A DNA stretch of 64,000 nt from Setophaga petechia (taxonomy: Eukaryota; Chordata; Aves; Passeriformes; Parulidae): contig JANCRA010000065.1 of the NCBI GenBank assembly GCA_024362935.1, positions 186,001 to 250,000 of the forward strand, in the 5' to 3' direction. The number at the start of each line of letters is the position of its first letter. Position 1 is the stretch's first letter. Of this stretch, positions 21,401 to 33,088 are shown piece by piece. Under the pieces are notes generated by a model. That model was not told where the DNA came from, searched no databases, and saw only the letters and a program-made list of their open reading frames with translations. The position numbers and the translations under genes were made by a program.

Positions 21401-22729
21401 GATTGTTGGCTCAAAACATTTCATGTGTGTGGGGGAGGAAGGGGCAGGTCCAGCCTTGCCCTGCCCTGGAACCCCAGCCCTGCCCTGCCCTGGAACCCCA
21501 ATCCCCCCAGAGCCTCTATCCCAGCCCAGCAGTGGCTGCCAGTCCCTGGCACAGCACAGGCAATGCTCCACAGCCACCTCTGCAGCCCCAGCCCAGCTCC
21601 TGAGGGACCAAATGAGCCCAAGCCCCACCTGGGGGAAGGGCCCAGGAAGACCAAGGGCTATTGAAGGCTGACCACAAGGCAAGCACACATCTTGACCCTG
21701 CATCCTCTTGGAATTTCCATCTGAACACTCCTGGAATGCAGCAGTTTGTAGCTCTGTGTGTGTGCTCCTCTGTATCTTTTTTGTCTTTCTCTCTTTCTGT
21801 GTCTTCTTCAAATTCCCTTCTCTTGCAAATTTTGAGTAACTTAAAATTGAATGACGTAAGAATTTGTGAAGTTGAATTTGCCACGTCAATGCTTTGAGAA
21901 ATGTTTAAATGCTTATTGAATGTCCTACTAAACCATTTGCCAAGTTTCTCTAATTTCCTAAAATTGCCAGTAAAGGCAGTTTTGTTCTTTGACCTCTTGA
22001 GGATCTTATGTCAGTATTTCTCCAGTGAGTCCAACTCAGAATACAAAAACGTAATTTCTTTTAAATGTCTCCTTGAGAGAGTTGTTTGAGGGATGGGAGT
22101 CAGGGCTTGTGTGTCCTGCTTGGCCCAGCCCAGGCAGGGCTTTCCCAGCCACATCCCACACTCCATTGCCCAGCTGGAGCCGCTGCTGCCTCTGAGTTGT
22201 GCTGCCCCAGCCCCAGGGACGCTCTCCTTGTCTGCCCATTGCCCCACGCTCTCTGGGCAGGGATGGCCTCAGTGGGGGCTGCTGACATCCTCAGCACCTT
22301 GGAGGCTGCTGCTGAATGTTCCTGCTGCAGAGGCTTCTTCAGCCTTCAGCTCTTGAGTGCAGGAATTCAGTGTCCCAGGGCTCATTAACATTCAGAACAG
22401 CTTAACAAGACAAGCCTCAGGGAATAATTTAATTTAATTTTCCAAATCACTTGATCAGCCTTCAGCTCTTGAGTGCAGGAATTCAGTGTACCAGGGCTCA
22501 TTAACATTCAGAATACCTTACCAAGCCAAGCCTCTGGGAATAATTTGATTTCAGTTTTCAAATCATTTGTGGTTAATTTGACCGATTTCAATAGTGTGTT
22601 CAAATGGAATGTATTCTATTTACAAAGACAGTGAGAAAAATTTTTGGGTCCTGTTTATTATATTATTTTATTATTTTATTCCCGTTCATAAATCAATATG
22701 TGTAGTCTCCAATTGCCATTGAATCCAAG
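21401..22729. other. Duplicated segment (left copy)
   Basis: This segment is paralogous, in inverted order, to 42.27-42.78 kb plus 40.08-40.79 kb. No gene is recognised. It ends at the target site of the solo LTR. Confidence 0.6.
22340..22572 (+). repeat. 116-bp tandem duplication
   Basis: The stretch beginning CAGCCTTCAGCTCTTGAGTG occurs twice in tandem, 116 bases apart. The paralogous copy near 40.33-40.41 kb has a single unit, so the duplication arose in this copy after the segmental duplication. Confidence 0.8.
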
Positions 22730-23122
22730 TGTAGAGAGCCTAATTGCTGAGTGGCTTGATGAGAAAGGCCACAGTGGCTATAAGATGATCAATATGAGCA
22801 GTAAATAGGGCAAGGGTCGCTGTGGGAACCAAGGGTAGCTCTGTGATCACAGTGCCCTTGTCAGCAAAACAACTTGGCCTGAACCTAGCAGACGTGCTGT
22901 AGGAATCATAGCTAGTGAGCAACAGGAATACAGAAGTATAACTATGTTGCAGAAATATAACTATGTTGCAGATATTGACGCAAATGCCTTCTGACCAATA
23001 ATGAGCTCAGCTTTTGCAATATGTATGAGACTAATTAAGAAGTGTATTTAACCTGTCAATGGAGATCAATAAATCGAGCTACGTTGATGAACCATATGGT
23101 GTCACGTCTCCCTTCTCCGACA
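22730..23122 (+). mobile_element. Solo LTR of the alpha/beta-like ERV family
   Basis: The 393-bp LTR runs from TGTAGAGAGCC to CTCCGACA and is flanked by a perfect 6-bp target duplication TCCAAG (22724-22729 and 23123-23128). An AATAAA signal is at 23068-23073. It is nearly identical to the LTRs at 9608 and 14096. The inverted paralogue at about 40.16 kb carries the empty site (on the opposite strand, GAATCCAGGTACC), confirming a clean insertion followed by LTR-LTR recombination. Confidence 0.95.
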
Positions 23123-24740
23123 TCCAAGTACCTCCCCATGCAGTTGGAATAGATATGAAAATCAAGACCCTTCATGGCTGACAATCAATCAGACTCTGTC
23201 CCTACCCCCACCCCACCATTTCCCCCATCCCAGCCCTGGCAATCAGAGCAGCCTTGTGCAAATCTGAGCTCCCTCCAGCCCAGGCTGCACCTGCAGCTTT
23301 CAGCTCCTTGGCTCCAACTCCCACCTGCTTTCCTTGCAGAAGGAGCTGCCCAAGACACAGAGGAATGTTCATTTCTTGTCAGCCAACAAAGCCAAGTGGC
23401 AGCACAGCTCCATCAAATGCAAAAGTCATTCTTCAACCTGGCTCTGTCCTGCCTCTGATCCCCACAGCCTGCCCTGTTTCCTTCATCCTTCCTTTGTCAG
23501 GGGATCTCTGGGGCAAGGGAGCTCTGCTCTGGCCATGGAGGGAGTTCCAAGTGCAGCCAGTGCAGTGGGAACCACAACTCATCAGGTTTGTGTCCTTTGA
23601 GGGAGCAGGAACTGGTGAGACTCAGACAGATTCAAAGGTTTCTCTTCATGGCCAGCAAAAAAATGTGAACATGATAAAATTTTATAAATCTCAAAACACT
23701 TCCCTCAGCTCCTTCTGATATCATAGCAACATCTGATATGCCCACCACCCTCAAGGGATTGCCATAAAGGAAGGATTTTAGACAAAGACATAAGAAGATG
23801 AGATATAAAAGATAAAAATACAACTAAGATGCTGACTAAGGTGTTATTTCAACTTCCGTTGGTATTGGTATCTGAAAAATTGGCCATCTCCCTGAAGTAA
23901 AAAGCATGAAGCCACTCAAGGGAACAGAGAGGCCGGCCAGGGCCTGAGCCCTGCAGGAGGATGGAGCTGGGCCACAGCCAAACTCAGCCCAGGCCAAAGC
24001 TGGGCTCAGCAGCCAGGGCTGCCAAGGGCTGGGCACAGAGGCTGGTGCTGACAAATGTCCTGGGCCCCTCCCTGCTCTGTCCATGCCACCAAGGGCACAG
24101 AGCAGCCTCCTCTCTGGGCCACTTGCCTGTTTGCAATGCCTTGCACAGGCGCTGGCCCTGCCCCACAAGGCCTGGCCTGAGTCCTGCCCCTGCACGCTCA
24201 GCCAGGCTGAGATGGACACTGATGGTTTCTGGGCCGGGCTCTCTGAGCCCAGCCCAGCTCCCTGCAAGCTCTGCCAGCTGCCCTGAGCTCTGGCCAGCAC
24301 CAAGGGCCTCTCTGATCCCAGCCCAGCCCAGCCGGCTCTGGCCCCACAGCTCTGCTCAGCCCAGGCTGCTCTGCCCACTGGCCCCACGGCCTCAGCTCCT
24401 GCCGAGGCCACAGCAGCAGCTGCAGCTGCCGCAGGACTCAGCCCCAGCCATGGGGGAAGGTGCTTGGCCAAGGCCAAAGGAGGCTCCCTGGCTGCCCTGC
24501 TGCCCTCGGCCTGAGGTGCTGAGAGCTCTGCAGCCCCTGCTGCCATCCGATCTGCCCAGGGCAGCACAAGAGCCCCGGCCTTGGGGCCCTCAAGAGCTGC
24601 TCCTGCTCCAGGCCCATGGCCCATGCCAAAGCTGTGGCAGCCACAAAGCTGTGCCCATTTCTATTCATTGCTGCTCTAATGGCAATAGTAGAAGAATAAC
24701 ACACCTATTGTTGCAAGTTCTTATATTTCAAATAAATGGA
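23123..24740. other. Flanking sequence, no gene recognised
   Basis: The first 100 bases continue the duplicated segment. The GC-rich part 23.95-24.65 kb is open in both directions for over 250 codons, but the translations are low-complexity Ala/Pro/Leu-rich and have no domain, so I do not call a gene. Confidence 0.4.
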
Positions 24741-24885
24741 GTGTAAGACTCCTCATTTACATGAATATTCTGGGTCACAAAAAGGGAGATAATTTTATAT
24801 TGGAAGTAACGAATACCATCTGTGCTTTGAAGACAACAGCATCAGAAATGGAAGAAATATAAATAAGGAGAGACTTGGCCTGTGA

Positions 24886-25485
24886 TTATGTGCACTTAGA
24901 GCCAATGACAGAACAATGTAGGCAGTGTGTGGCAGCTGAAAAGCATACAGACAGCAGTCTCCTGAGAGCTTTCTTGAGCTCCTGATTCCTCAGGCTGTAG
25001 ATGAGGGGGTTCAGGGCTGGAGGTACCACCGAGTACAGAACTGACAGGACCACATCCAGGGATGGGGAGAACATGGAGGGGGGCTTCAGTTTAGCAAAAT
25101 AATAGTGCTGACAAACAGGGAGACCACAGCCAGGTGAGGGAGGCAGGTGGAAAAGGCTTTGTGCCATCCCTGCTCAGAGGGGATCCTCAGCACAGCCCTG
25201 AAGATCTGCACATAGGAGAAAACAATGAACACAAAACAGCCAAATACCAAACAGACACTAATTGAACTGAGCCCAAGTTCCCTGAGACAAGATTTGGAGC
25301 AGGAGAGCTTGAGGATCTGTGGGATTTCACAGAAGAACTGGCCCAGGGCATTGCCATGGCACAGGGGCAGGGAAAATGTATTGGCTGTGTGCATGAGAGC
25401 ATGGAGAAAGGCACTGGCCCAGGCAGCTGCTGCCATGTGGGCACAAGCTCTGCTGCCCAGGAGGGTCCCGTAGTGCAGGGGTTTT
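24886..25485 (-). pseudogene. OR14-like olfactory receptor pseudogene, 5'-truncated and frameshifted
   Basis: The minus strand keeps the receptor from just after the TM3 motif (KPLHYGTLL) through TM4-TM6 ([10 protein letters not shown]) in one frame, and TM7 ([12 protein letters not shown]) and the tail in another, with a small indel near 25.1 kb. The N-terminus to TM3 is absent because the sequence is joined to a zinc-finger array at about 25485. It is closely related to the two intact receptors in the window. Confidence 0.9.
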
Positions 25486-26302
25486 AGGCAGAGCTCCCAC
25501 ATGATTCAGCACCAGATGATCCACAATGGGGAATGGGCCTACAAGCATGGGGAATGTGGGAAAGACTTCAGCTGCAGATCCAGCCTTTTGACCCACCAAT
25601 GCAACCACACAGCAGAGAGGCCCTACAAGTCCACCCAGTGTGGGAAGAGGTTTCAGACCAGCTCCCATCTCCTCCGCTGCCAGCAGATTCACTCAGAGGA
25701 GAGGCCCTTCTGCTGCCCCGACTGCGGAAAGGGCTTCAAGTGCAACTCCCAACTCATCAGGCACCAGCACATCCACACTGGGGAGAGGTCCTATGAGTGT
25801 GGGGAGTGTGGGATGAGCTTCAGGTGGAACTTCAGCCTGATCTGCCACCAGAGGATCCACAATGGGGAAAGGCCATACAAGTGTGAGGAATGTGAGATGA
25901 CCTTCAGTCGTAGGCCCCAGCTGATCATCCACCAAATGATCCACACTGGGAAGAGGCCCCACAAGTGTCCCCAGTGTCAGAAGAGGTTTCAGAGCAGCTC
26001 AACTCTCCCCCACCACCAGCGGATTCACACTGTGGAGAGGCCCATCCAATGCCCTGAATGCAGGAAGGGCTTCAAGCACAAATCCACCCTCATCACCCAC
26101 CGGCGCATCCACACTGGGGAGAGGCCCTACGAGTGCCCTCAGTGTGGGAAGAGCTTCACCCAGAGCTCTCACTTGACCCAACACCAACGGAGGCACCGGT
26201 AAGGGAAGCTCTGCCAATGCCCCAACTGCTGGAAGAGCTTCACGCACTGCTCCAGCTTCATCCCCCATGGGAGGATCCACACTGGGAAGAGTCCTGGTGA
26301 CC
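25486..26302 (+). pseudogene. C2H2 zinc-finger array, truncated, with internal stop
   Basis: The frame starts inside a finger helix (SSH-MIQHQMIH) at the OR junction and holds eight more finger positions before a TAA at 26200-26202. A ninth intact-looking finger (CPNCWKSF...HGRIH) follows in the same frame. The first two complete fingers have lost ligands (first Cys replaced by His or Ser, first His replaced by Cys in the second). Fingers three to eight have all C2H2 ligands and TGERPY-type linkers. There is no KRAB, SCAN or BTB domain because the 5' part is missing. Zinc-finger proteins of this type bind DNA in the nucleus, but this copy is probably a pseudogene; a 233-codon frame from the ATG at 25501 remains open. 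Confidence 0.85.
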
Positions 26303-26821
26303 CACATTCCCAGTGATCTGCACTGGGAGGACACCTGGCTGGTTATCCTTTTGGTTTGGCCCCAATTTCATCTTGATTTTTCTTCATCACTTTATAACAC
26401 CTGAAATAGGAGTAAAAAGAAAGAAATTTATCAATGTGTCTAAAGTTCCATCAGTTAACAGTTATTTGAGCAGGAATTTATGGTTTTGGGACATATTCTG
26501 GAAAATTTGTGGGTTCTTGGGGGATTTCCAGAAGTATTCTCCATATCTTTGCACTGCAAAAGTAAAGATGGACTGATCTGTCACTTCACAATGACTCAGT
26601 CCCACTGAAAACAAGTCAATCTTAGCCTCAAGGGGCTCAATCCCACTTAAAATTGTCTTGTCCCCACTTCAAAAAACTCAGTCCCATGCCAAAATTACTC
26701 AATTCCACAGCCTCCAGGATGAGATGGGTTTGGAAAGAGATTGGGAGAAGTGGAATCCAAATTTGAGGGTGTGGGATGGGGATTATGAAAGTCTGGGTGT
26801 GTGTGATCTATTTTGATAGTA

Positions 26822-26827
26822 AATAAA
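26822..26827 (+). terminator. Polyadenylation signal of the former zinc-finger gene
   Basis: AATAAA lies about 520 bases after the last finger in sequence that reads like a 3' UTR. Use is not shown. Confidence 0.4.
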
Positions 26828-26839
26828 ACTTGCAGAACT

Positions 26840-27299
26840 GCTGATTTCTGTCCAAATCATTTTCCAACAGTTCCAGTTTTGTCAGAGTGCCACCTTCTCA
26901 GCTGATTGTGTTTGTGTCCTGCTTTCTCTCCTGCCTCTCTTTCCCTGCCCTGTTTCTCACTCAGTGTCTCCCTTGACCCAGGGCAGCTCCCACCAAAGAC
27001 CCTGCCCTGATTTAATTCCCAGTCCAGGAGCTACAACAACCATGGCTGAAGTTATAAAGGCTGGCAGTGAAATGTCACTGTAAGATCTTGCTCCACTTGG
27101 CTTTTGGCTCCTTCTTGAGAGCTTTGCTTTCCAAGGCAGGAACATCTTTTCCTGTCTGAGAACTGGAATTCCAGCCCCTGGCAGTGTGTGCCATGGATCC
27201 CAGAGGGGCATTCCCGAGGCTCCCAGGGTGCTGCTCCTGCTGTGCCTCCCAAGGAGCTGTGCAGGGCCAGGGGACAAGGTCCAGCAGCTCTGTTGGTTC
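26840..27299. other. Unassigned spacer
   Basis: No gene or named repeat is recognised. Confidence 0.35.
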
Positions 27300-27735
27300 T
27301 GCAGTGCCACAAGGGCCCCTGGTTCCATGAGTTTCCCTACTGCCAACAGCAGTTCCTTGGTTCCCATGATGCCCTGCTGCTGTGTCACCATGGATATTTG
27401 GTGCCACGAAGTTCTTCAGTGTCACAATGGCCTCCCTCGCTCCATGAGCTTCCACAGTGTCACAATGGACTCCTTGGATGGGCGGTGTCACCATGGACCA
27501 TTGGCTCCATGCAGCCTCACTGGGTCACCATGGACTCCTTGGTTCCATGAGGTTCTGGGGGTGTCTCCATGGTCTCCTTGGATCCACATTGTCACAATGG
27601 ACCACTGGATCCACGTGGCCCTGCTGTGTCACCATGGCCCCTTGGTTCCATGGCACCCCAGGGTCACAATTGACTCCTTGCTTCCACGTCACCCCCTCAG
27701 TGCCAAAATGGCCCCTTCATTCCATGAGGAACACA
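27300..27735 (-). repeat. Minisatellite, reverse orientation
   Basis: The units read GTGTCACCATGG...CCTTGGTTCCATG on the plus strand, the reverse complement of the family elsewhere. Confidence 0.85.
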
Positions 27736-28890
27736 AAAGTTTTGTAGAAACATTGAGCAAATCCTGCTGAACACACCTGGGAACATCTGTTTGCATTCCA
27801 AAGAGAGAGGTTAAAGTTGAGGATGGTACCAGCAGCTTCCATCTGCAACAGAGATCCAGGGAAAGGACAGGGACAGAGAATTCAGCTGCAAGACTCAGAG
27901 AATTCTGCATCCAGAGATCATTTCTGCTCACACTGTCCCTTGGAGAAAGATGACACCATTCCAGGCAGCCTGGACTGAGCAGGTGGTTCCTGAGTGGGGT
28001 TTGTTGTTTAGGAAACCTGCTCAGGCTTTTCCAGTCTTTCCTTCCCAACAGGAAAACTTCTCCGGGGCCTATGTGCAGGCAGAGCCCTGAGGAGAGCAGG
28101 TGGGACACGGTGCAATGGGCTGGGACATGGAGCTGCAGAGCTCAGGGGACAAGGCTCTGCTGCAGGGCACAGGGATGTCAGTCCCAGGTGGGCCATGTCA
28201 GACATGGTGAGGCTGGGAGTGATGAGGAGCTTGTCCAAACAGGCTCAGCCCTCAAGGGGCTCATTCTTCTCTGTGCCCAGACCTCCTAAGGAGACATTCA
28301 GCATCAAGATTACCCAGGGAATACTTTCATCAGCTCTTCTCTGAACTGGAAGATAAAAAAAATACTCATTTGATTTAAGAAAAAAATCTCATAAGGTGTA
28401 CTTTGAAAACGTCATTCTTAAAGAACTACAAGCAGCTGACTCCAATCAGCTGCGCAAGTCCTGGAGAGGTGAAGACAATTTCAGGAATAGAAAGAGCCCC
28501 TGAGAGCTATCTATATTTTATTGAGCCCTTCGATGGATTTGGGGCTGAGTCCAGGACACTCAGGCACTGAGAGAAGGGTGAAGAAGCTGCTCAAGGAATC
28601 AGAAGCAAAACTCCAAGTCCCTTGGAGCATCACTGAGCCCCACTGAGGGCAGGGGCTGCCAAAGGCTCCCCCGGGACTGCTGAGAGCAGATCCTTGAGGC
28701 CAGGATTGCAGGGAGCCCAAGGCTCTGAGCAGGGAACTGCAATGCTGAGCAAGGCCTGGGCTGGCTAGGGGAAGCAGAAAGGCCAAGCCCTGAGCCCAGC
28801 CTGGGACAGCAGGGCCTGTCCCTCACGGGTGGCTCGGGGCTGTTTGTGGGGCACTGGGATGTGAGGGGCAGCAAGGACAAATGTCATAAA
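27736..28890. other. Unassigned spacer with one ~165-bp repeat-like unit
   Basis: No gene is recognised. The part around 28600-28720 resembles the degenerate repeat found beside the ORs, from the words CACTGAG, GGGACTGCTGAGAGCAGATCC and TTGAGGCCAGGATTG. Confidence 0.4.
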
Positions 28891-29000
28891 CCTGTGTGAC
28901 ACTGCAGATCCTCATGGAACCAAGGGGTCAATGGGACACTGTGGGGCCTCATGGAAACAAGAGGCCATTGTGAGCTTGCAGGGCTGGAATACCCAAGAAC
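28891..29000 (+). repeat. Short minisatellite block
   Basis: Two to three units of the GGAACCAAGG family are present. Confidence 0.7.
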
Positions 29001-29084
29001 ACTGAAATGCTGGGGGTAACCAAAGGTTCCTTGACTTGAGTTTGGTGCACACAAGAAACACCAACCAGGTATTCTCAACATTGG

Positions 29085-29225
29085 GTGATGCAAGGAATAT
29101 TCTTGGTAGGAAGGTTCCCACAAGGATCATCGTGTCCAGCTCTTAAGTGAATGGCCCACACAGGGATTGAACCCAAAGCCTTGGTGATACCAGCACCATG
29201 CTCTAACCAACTGAGCTAAGAGGTC
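29085..29225 (-). mobile_element. tRNA-Ile-derived SINE with CR1-like 3' tail
   Basis: On the minus strand bases 29225-29152 fold as a tRNA-like head. It has an A box (TAGCTCAGTTGG) and a B box (GGTTCAATCC) for RNA polymerase III and overall similarity to tRNA-Ile, but the anticodon position reads GGT. It is followed by a tail resembling the CR1 3' end (GAGCTGGACACGATGATCC...). This is the design of a SINE moved by CR1 machinery, as reported for passerine SINEs. It is diverged and single. Confidence 0.75.
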
Positions 29226-29870
29226 AAAATGACCAAATTTTACTGGCAAAATATAGACAATCAATGAATTTTGGCAAAGGGTTTAATACAACATCCACTT
29301 CAATATAAAACTCTTATCATAGCATTAACTTAATTAACTTAGCCCATTTAACCTAAAAACCTTTAACCCTTAAGATCTTTAGTTACCCAACAATGTTTCA
29401 AGTAAGTAAGATTAGAAGGAGAAGAAGTAGAGAACATCAGAAAGACAGAAGATCCATAGAAAGACACGTACATAGGTACCAACTGCATGTGTTCCAGCAT
29501 CACCAACAGAGGAACCCCAGGGGAAAGCAGGATCCAGACCCTGGGCTGGTCTCGTGCTCCGGCTTTTAACCCCCTGGACGCTCATGGGCCCACCCCTGGA
29601 TGGGACTGCCAGTTGCTTGTCCAATCAGAGCCAGGGTAGCACCAGCTGCTAGTGTGTGATTGATTGACAGATCAGCCCAAACAGAGCTGGGTTAGCACAG
29701 TGTCTGCTACGTGATTGACAGCTCTGCAAGGCCAGGTCAGCGCTGGGGAGGGGCGGGGGGATGCTCTGTCCCACCACAAAGCAAGGCCTGACCCAGCCCT
29801 GGCCCCACACGGGCATTCCGAGCATCCCAAGGTGTCTCAGGACATTGATCTCATCCAGCCTCTGACAGTG
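29226..29870. other. Unassigned spacer
   Basis: The first part is AT-rich, the second GC-rich with two repeated GTGATTGACAG phrases near 29.65-29.72 kb. No gene is recognised. Confidence 0.35.
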
Positions 29871-30195
29871 ACCACGGTGACACTGTGGAACCTCATGGAA
29901 CGGTGTCTCCGTTGTGACAATGGAGATCCAGTGAAACTATGGTGAAACTGTAGAACCTCATGGAATCAAGGAGACCATTGTGCAACTCAGGGGCCCTATG
30001 GATGCAAGGGTCAGTAATCAAACCTTGGGGCTCATAGAAACAAGGAGCCATTGTGACACAGCAGGGCCACATGGAGCCAAGGGAACCCTGTGACTCTGCT
30101 GGGTCTCATGAAACCAAGAAGCCATTGTGACATTGCAAGACCTCATATTACCAAGGAGAATATCGTGACAGTGTGGGGACCCATTGAATCAAGGG
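29871..30195 (+). repeat. Minisatellite, GGAACCAAGG...CCATTGTGACAC family
   Basis: Diverged units lead directly into a ~190-bp repeat. Confidence 0.8.
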
Positions 30196-30500
30196 AACAT
30201 GGAACAGGTCTGCCTGGTTTGGCCTCCTGGGGACTGTCTGACAGGTTCCACTGAATTTGACATGTCAAGGACTACTTCACGTCTGACTGTGAAGCACTGG
30301 GGCTCCATGCTTTTGTTCCTATGGAAAAGAACTGTCTTGTCTAGGCTCACATGGCTGAAATTAGGATTCCACCTCTAAAATTCCCTATATCCAAGGGTTT
30401 TCTCTCAAACAAAATCTGCCAATACAGTCAAATCTGGCTAGCCTTGGTCTCTGGTGACTGCCTCATCTGCCCCAGGGCTCGGTTGTTTCCTTCCTATGGA
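30196..30500 (+). repeat. ~190-bp satellite repeat
   Basis: About one and a half units with the landmarks ATGGAAAAGAACTGTC, CACCTCTAAAATTCCCTATATCC and CTGCCAATACAG. Confidence 0.75.
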
Positions 30501-31330
30501 GACCACTTAGACACTGCAGGGTGTTGTGGAGCCAAAGGGCATTGTTACACTGTAGGAACTTGTGGAACCAAGGGGATCATTGTGACACTGTGGGTACCAT
30601 GGATCCAAGGGGCCATTGTGACATTGTGGGGTCTTGAGGTACCATGGAGACCATTGTGACACTTTGGGGTCTTCTGAAATGCAGAGGACATTGTGACACT
30701 GCAGAGTACCATGGATCCAAGAGACCATTGTGACACTGTGGAGACCCATGGAACCAAGGACATCAGTGTGGTTCTGTTGGGCTGCATGGTCCCAAGGGAC
30801 CAGTGTGAAGCAGCAGGCCTTTGTGGAGCCAAGAGACAATTGTAGCACTTCAGAGCCTCATGGAGCCAAATGGCTGTTGTGATCCTGCAGGGCACCGTGG
30901 ATCCATGGAGAGCATTGTGGCACTGCAAGGCCCCATGGAATCATGGAGACCGTTGTGACACTGTGGAGCCCCATGGAACCAAAGGAACATTGTGACACTA
31001 TGGGCCTCGTGGAAGCACGGGGCCATTGTGACACTACGAGAACTTGTGGAACCAAAGGGATCATTGTTCCACAACTGGGCCCCAATGGAACCAAGGGGCC
31101 ATTGTGACACAGCGAGGCTTCATGGAAGCAATTGATCATTATGGCACTGTGGGGCCTTGTGGAACCATGGAGACCATTAAGATCCTTAATGACTTGTGTA
31201 ACCAAGGGGCCATTATGACACCACAGGACATGATGGAAGCAAGACAACCATTGTGACATTGCAAGGCCTCATGGAAGCAGGGAGCTACTGTGTCACTGCA
31301 AGTCTCTGTGGAACCAAGGGAACATGAAAT
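30501..31330 (+). repeat. Minisatellite, GGAACCAAGG...CCATTGTGACAC family
   Basis: The most regular plus-strand block of the family in the window; units of about 45-60 bases with CATTGTGACACTGTGG. Confidence 0.88.
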
Positions 31331-31810
31331 AGGTGTGGCTGCCTTGGCCTCCCACGGGTCACCTGACACGTCTGGCTGACCTGGAATGTGGAAGGCCACT
31401 CCCATCTGCCCCTGAAACACTGGGGCTCTGAGCTTTTCTTTGTATGGAAAAGAACTGTCCATTTTTTCCAGGCATACGTGGCCAAAATTTGGATTCCACC
31501 TCCAAATTTATGTCTATCCAAGGATTGCTCCCAGACAAAAGTTGCCAGGACAGACAAGTCTGGCTGGTCTTTGACTCCTGAGGGGCAGCATTCACCTATT
31601 TTCCAAACACTGGAAAGGCCTCTGTGCTTTTCTTTTGATGAAAAAAATACCCCATCCCTCTTCTCCAGGCACAAATGTTTTATATTAGGACTCCACATTC
31701 ATAATTTTGAATATCCAAGGGTTGCAAACCTTCCAGGACAAACAGGTCAGGCTTGCCTTGACCTCTGGTGGTTTCTGTTTATCAGCTCCTGAAGTATGAG
31801 GGCTCCGTGG
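31331..31810 (+). repeat. ~190-bp satellite repeat
   Basis: About two and a half units; GGAAAAGAACTGTCC-type landmarks near 31441, 31636 and 31822. Confidence 0.8.
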
Positions 31811-31993
31811 TTTCCTTCCTGTGGAGACCAATGTGACATTTGGGAGCCTTGTGAAATGAAGGGGCCATTGTGACACTGCAGAGCACCATGGTTCCAAGGG
31901 TCCATTGTGACATTGAGGGGCCTCATGGAACCAAGGACATCATTGTGGCTCTGTTGGGCCGCATGGTCCCAAGGGGTCAGTGCAAAGGAGTGG
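31811..31993 (+). repeat. Short minisatellite block
   Basis: Three to four units, ending at the LTR of the next ERV. Confidence 0.75.
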
Positions 31994-32418
31994 TGTGGGA
32001 GTTAGCCCAGCTGTAACTCAGAGTCACCCAGATTTTACCCCGGAAGAATTGGATGTGAGTTTCAAGTCCTAGGAATCCTTTGTTTAACTTAGGATGAGCT
32101 TGAGAGTTCCCCCATAAGCCTTTAGTGTTATGCTAAGTTGTCCAAGTTCTACTCCCCTATTGGTTTATTGGGTGCTTGTTTCTTCTATATGGTTATTATT
32201 CTAGGTTTCTACCCCCAAGTGTTGTTGCTTCCCCTTTGTCTCAGGTCTTTGGATCCTGCCCCTCATACTGTGCTCGACTTCTCCATGTTTATTGTTTTTC
32301 ACCCTGTTATTAAAGTTCCTTTTAACGACTCCATTGATCCTTCTCCTTTTTTAATATTTGCCACCCTTGCCCTGAAGTCAGGGAACCTGAGAGGTTTGTC
32401 ACAATCGCCCTCATTGTG
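31994..32418 (+). mobile_element. 5' LTR of ERV copy A'
   Basis: It ends with ATTGTGAC just before the primer site; a base of the terminal CA pair seen in copy A has been lost. An ATTAAA polyadenylation-like signal lies at 32309-32314. The start is uncertain by a few tens of bases. Confidence 0.6.
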
Positions 32419-32422
32419 ACTT

Positions 32423-32440
32423 TGGTGCCCAAACAGGGAC
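32423..32440 (+). promoter_or_regulatory. Primer binding site, tRNA-Lys-like
   Basis: TGGTGCCCAAACAGGGAC, identical to that in the inverted copy at 9283-9300. Confidence 0.7.
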
Positions 32441-32741
32441 CATGACACTCAGGGCTCCCTGTGTCAGTCACGTCAGCTGGGGTTAGCTGATGGATAGGCC
32501 AGTGCTCCCCGGGATTTTGGATTGTGCCAGGCCTGCTGGATCCATCGTTGCTTCAAGGGACCTCGGCCAGAATCTGCAGGGACAACGACTGTTTCACCTG
32601 CATATGATTGCAGGTGGGTTTGGGGAAATGCAAGACATTTATTGCCCATTTTGCCACTGTGTTTTTCAATGTGCACCCAAATCCCATTATTGATTCGGTG
32701 TATTCTGGTGTCTGTTCCCCCTAAGGCGGAGAAAGAGAAAA

Positions 32742-32951
32742 ATGGGCAGCCAGATGTCCAAAGTAGAAAGAAACATATATGGATGCTTTATGTTAATTCT
32801 CACTGATCATGAGAAAATATTTTCAAAGAATGAATTAAAATCAATCATGTGGTGTATCATTAAAAATTTTCCAGATGCCCCTGAGCCTGACTGTCCTCCC
32901 TCGATTTGGTTCCTCCACTTCCTGCTACCACAACCTTCTCTTCCTCCCTGA
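32742..32951 (+). pseudogene. gag: ERV gag matrix (MA) fragment
   Basis: The frame begins MGSQMSKVERNIYGCF and closes after 69 residues. It is nearly identical to the minus-strand copy starting at 8981. The MG start suits an N-myristoylated matrix protein. Confidence 0.6.
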
Positions 32952-33088
32952 ATGAACCTCCAGACTCCACCCCCACGACTGCAGGTCATGCCCCACTGTC
33001 AATCATTCCACCTCCACCCTGGGCCATGCCTCCAGAACTCCACCCTGGAGGTCCGCCATCCTAAATCAAGGCCCTTCCTCTCCAACAC

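Noticed and set aside
23836..24746. Two overlapping antisense frames of about 260 codons each
   Set aside because: GC-rich composition keeps both strands open; translations are Ala/Pro/Leu-rich without domains or splice logic.
29152..29225. Functional tRNA gene
   Set aside because: The anticodon does not match the body, the stems have mismatches, and a CR1-like tail follows; a SINE explains it better.
30501..31330. CRISPR array
   Set aside because: Units are diverged and contiguous without unique spacers; this is a vertebrate minisatellite.
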